Below, piece after piece: positions 63,203 through 64,000 of a stretch of DNA of 64,000 bases. Source of the DNA: Torreya grandis. Taxonomy: Eukaryota; Streptophyta; Pinopsida; Cupressales; Taxaceae. The position numbers and the translations under genes are program-made. The stretch is taken from NCBI GenBank assembly GCA_037957365.1, contig JARHVA010001921.1, positions 1,605,501 through 1,669,500 of the forward strand, given 5' to 3'. Under the pieces are notes generated by a model. That model made no database searches. It was not told the origin of the DNA and was given only the letters and a program-made list of their open reading frames with translations. Positions within the stretch are counted from its first letter, which is position 1, and each line of letters opens with the position of its first letter.

Positions 63203-64000
63203 ATAGTACACAACCATCTTGAGGCACATCAAGGTGATAAGGTTATGGTCATTCCTCTCAATCGAATGCATAAATAGTACATAATTCTTACTAAACTAGA
63301 ATCTCCATATGTTCCAAAATGAACTAGTTGTATGAAGATCAATACTAATGATAATCCAGATTCTCTATGTGCAAATCAATGTAACTTCCTATACCAATAG
63401 GCCAAACCTCAACTATAGTCACTACTCACCTAGTAATTGAACACATTAGAACAATGGAGATTGAAAATAGTAGCTACAAAACTGATTATAAATTAGTTTG
63501 TTATTGAATACTATGCCTCCATGTCTAAAAATATCCCACTCACTCAAAATTTGATTTCCTATATCAAGTTGATGATCACATGCAGGATTACATAGAACCA
63601 ACAAGGGAAGACACTTTACCCTAAGAAGCAACTTTATCTATTAGTGGTGATTTAGATACTCATTTACTTAATTGTTCCCATGATGACCATGAACTCTAAC
63701 CCATGAGGATGGTCTTTTCACATGAACATCAACTACTTGTATACTATGTAATGGAGGACATCAATGATTTCATTTTGAACCTATAAGTCCATACTCTTAT
63801 TATCAATCAACACATTAATATATTGAAGTATGCCTTGAAGGGAGTTATTACAACCTGAGGCGAAACTCATCAAGACAATTAGCTTGAGTGGGATGATGCA
63901 TGTGAAGTCATGATTAATATATTTTAGCTACCATAGTTCATCTACACTAACTAGACATTTTTTCAAGAAGGTGAGTGCCTTGAGATTCATGTACATAAAT
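63203..64000 (+). pseudogene. Unrecognised decayed reading frame, right of the chromovirus
   Basis: It continues the frame of 57,495-57,659 as I-V-H-N-H-L-E-A-H-Q-G-D-K-V-M-V-I-P-L-N up to TAG 63,275. Afterwards the same frame stays protein-like with scattered stops (for example I-E-Y-Y-A-S-M-S-K-N-I-P near 63,510) until about 63,650. The rest to the window end is not interpretable. It is probably an old retroelement gag or pol portion; I could not name the family. Confidence 0.35.

Overview
The window looks like nuclear DNA of a seed plant with a large, repeat-rich genome. It is AT-rich, full of long dinucleotide microsatellites, and nearly all the recognisable sequence is decayed LTR retrotransposon. 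The elements belong to plant-type lineages: a Tat-type Ty3/gypsy element with a second, archaeal-type RNase H; a SIRE/Maximus-like Ty1/copia derivative; and a chromovirus with a C-terminal chromodomain. I found no cellular protein gene, tRNA, rRNA or CRISPR array, and I cannot name the species.

Layout. (1) 1-~13,640: an old + strand Tat-type Ty3/gypsy element (gag, protease, RT, RNase H, archaeal-type RNase H, integrase, non-coding 3' region, 3' LTR from 12,541). Its frames are broken by many stops and shifts, and no matching 5' LTR is visible. (2) ~13,740-15,330: a diverged, inverted piece of the giant LTR that recurs further right. (3) 15,331-22,611: old unassigned sequence with a decayed minus-strand reading frame (~17,880-19,860), a possible LTR/primer-site remnant (~20,905-21,019), and a minus-strand Ty3/gypsy integrase fragment (21,140-22,330) shortly before the next insertion. 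(4) 22,612-~57,494: a SIRE-like Ty1/copia derivative arranged LTR-internal-LTR-internal-LTR. LTRs are ~3.9 kb and internals ~2.4 kb, and the internals carry only gag and protease remnants. (5) Nested in its middle LTR, 31,219-51,910: a 20,692-bp minus-strand block of another family with the same architecture (three LTRs of 5.5, 4.9 and 5.3 kb, two 2.4-kb internals), bounded by the 5-bp duplication GGCTA. (6) 57,660-63,197: a full-length 5,538-bp chromovirus with two 338-bp LTRs and the 5-bp duplication TCAAT. It split a reading frame that continues on its far side.

How the parts relate. The order of events can be read from the nesting: Tat and minus-strand gypsy remnants first, then the SIRE-like element, then the minus-strand giant-LTR element inside its LTR. 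The chromovirus, whose LTRs differ at about 16 of 338 positions, is probably among the latest. The internal stops fit loss of cytosines (CAG/CAA to TAG/TAA, CGA to TGA, TGG to TAG), as expected for methylated silenced repeats. Nothing here looks able to encode a full set of proteins today. The most interesting feature is that two unrelated families, one inside the other, share the same form: giant LTRs, a small defective interior, and a three-LTR/two-interior tandem.
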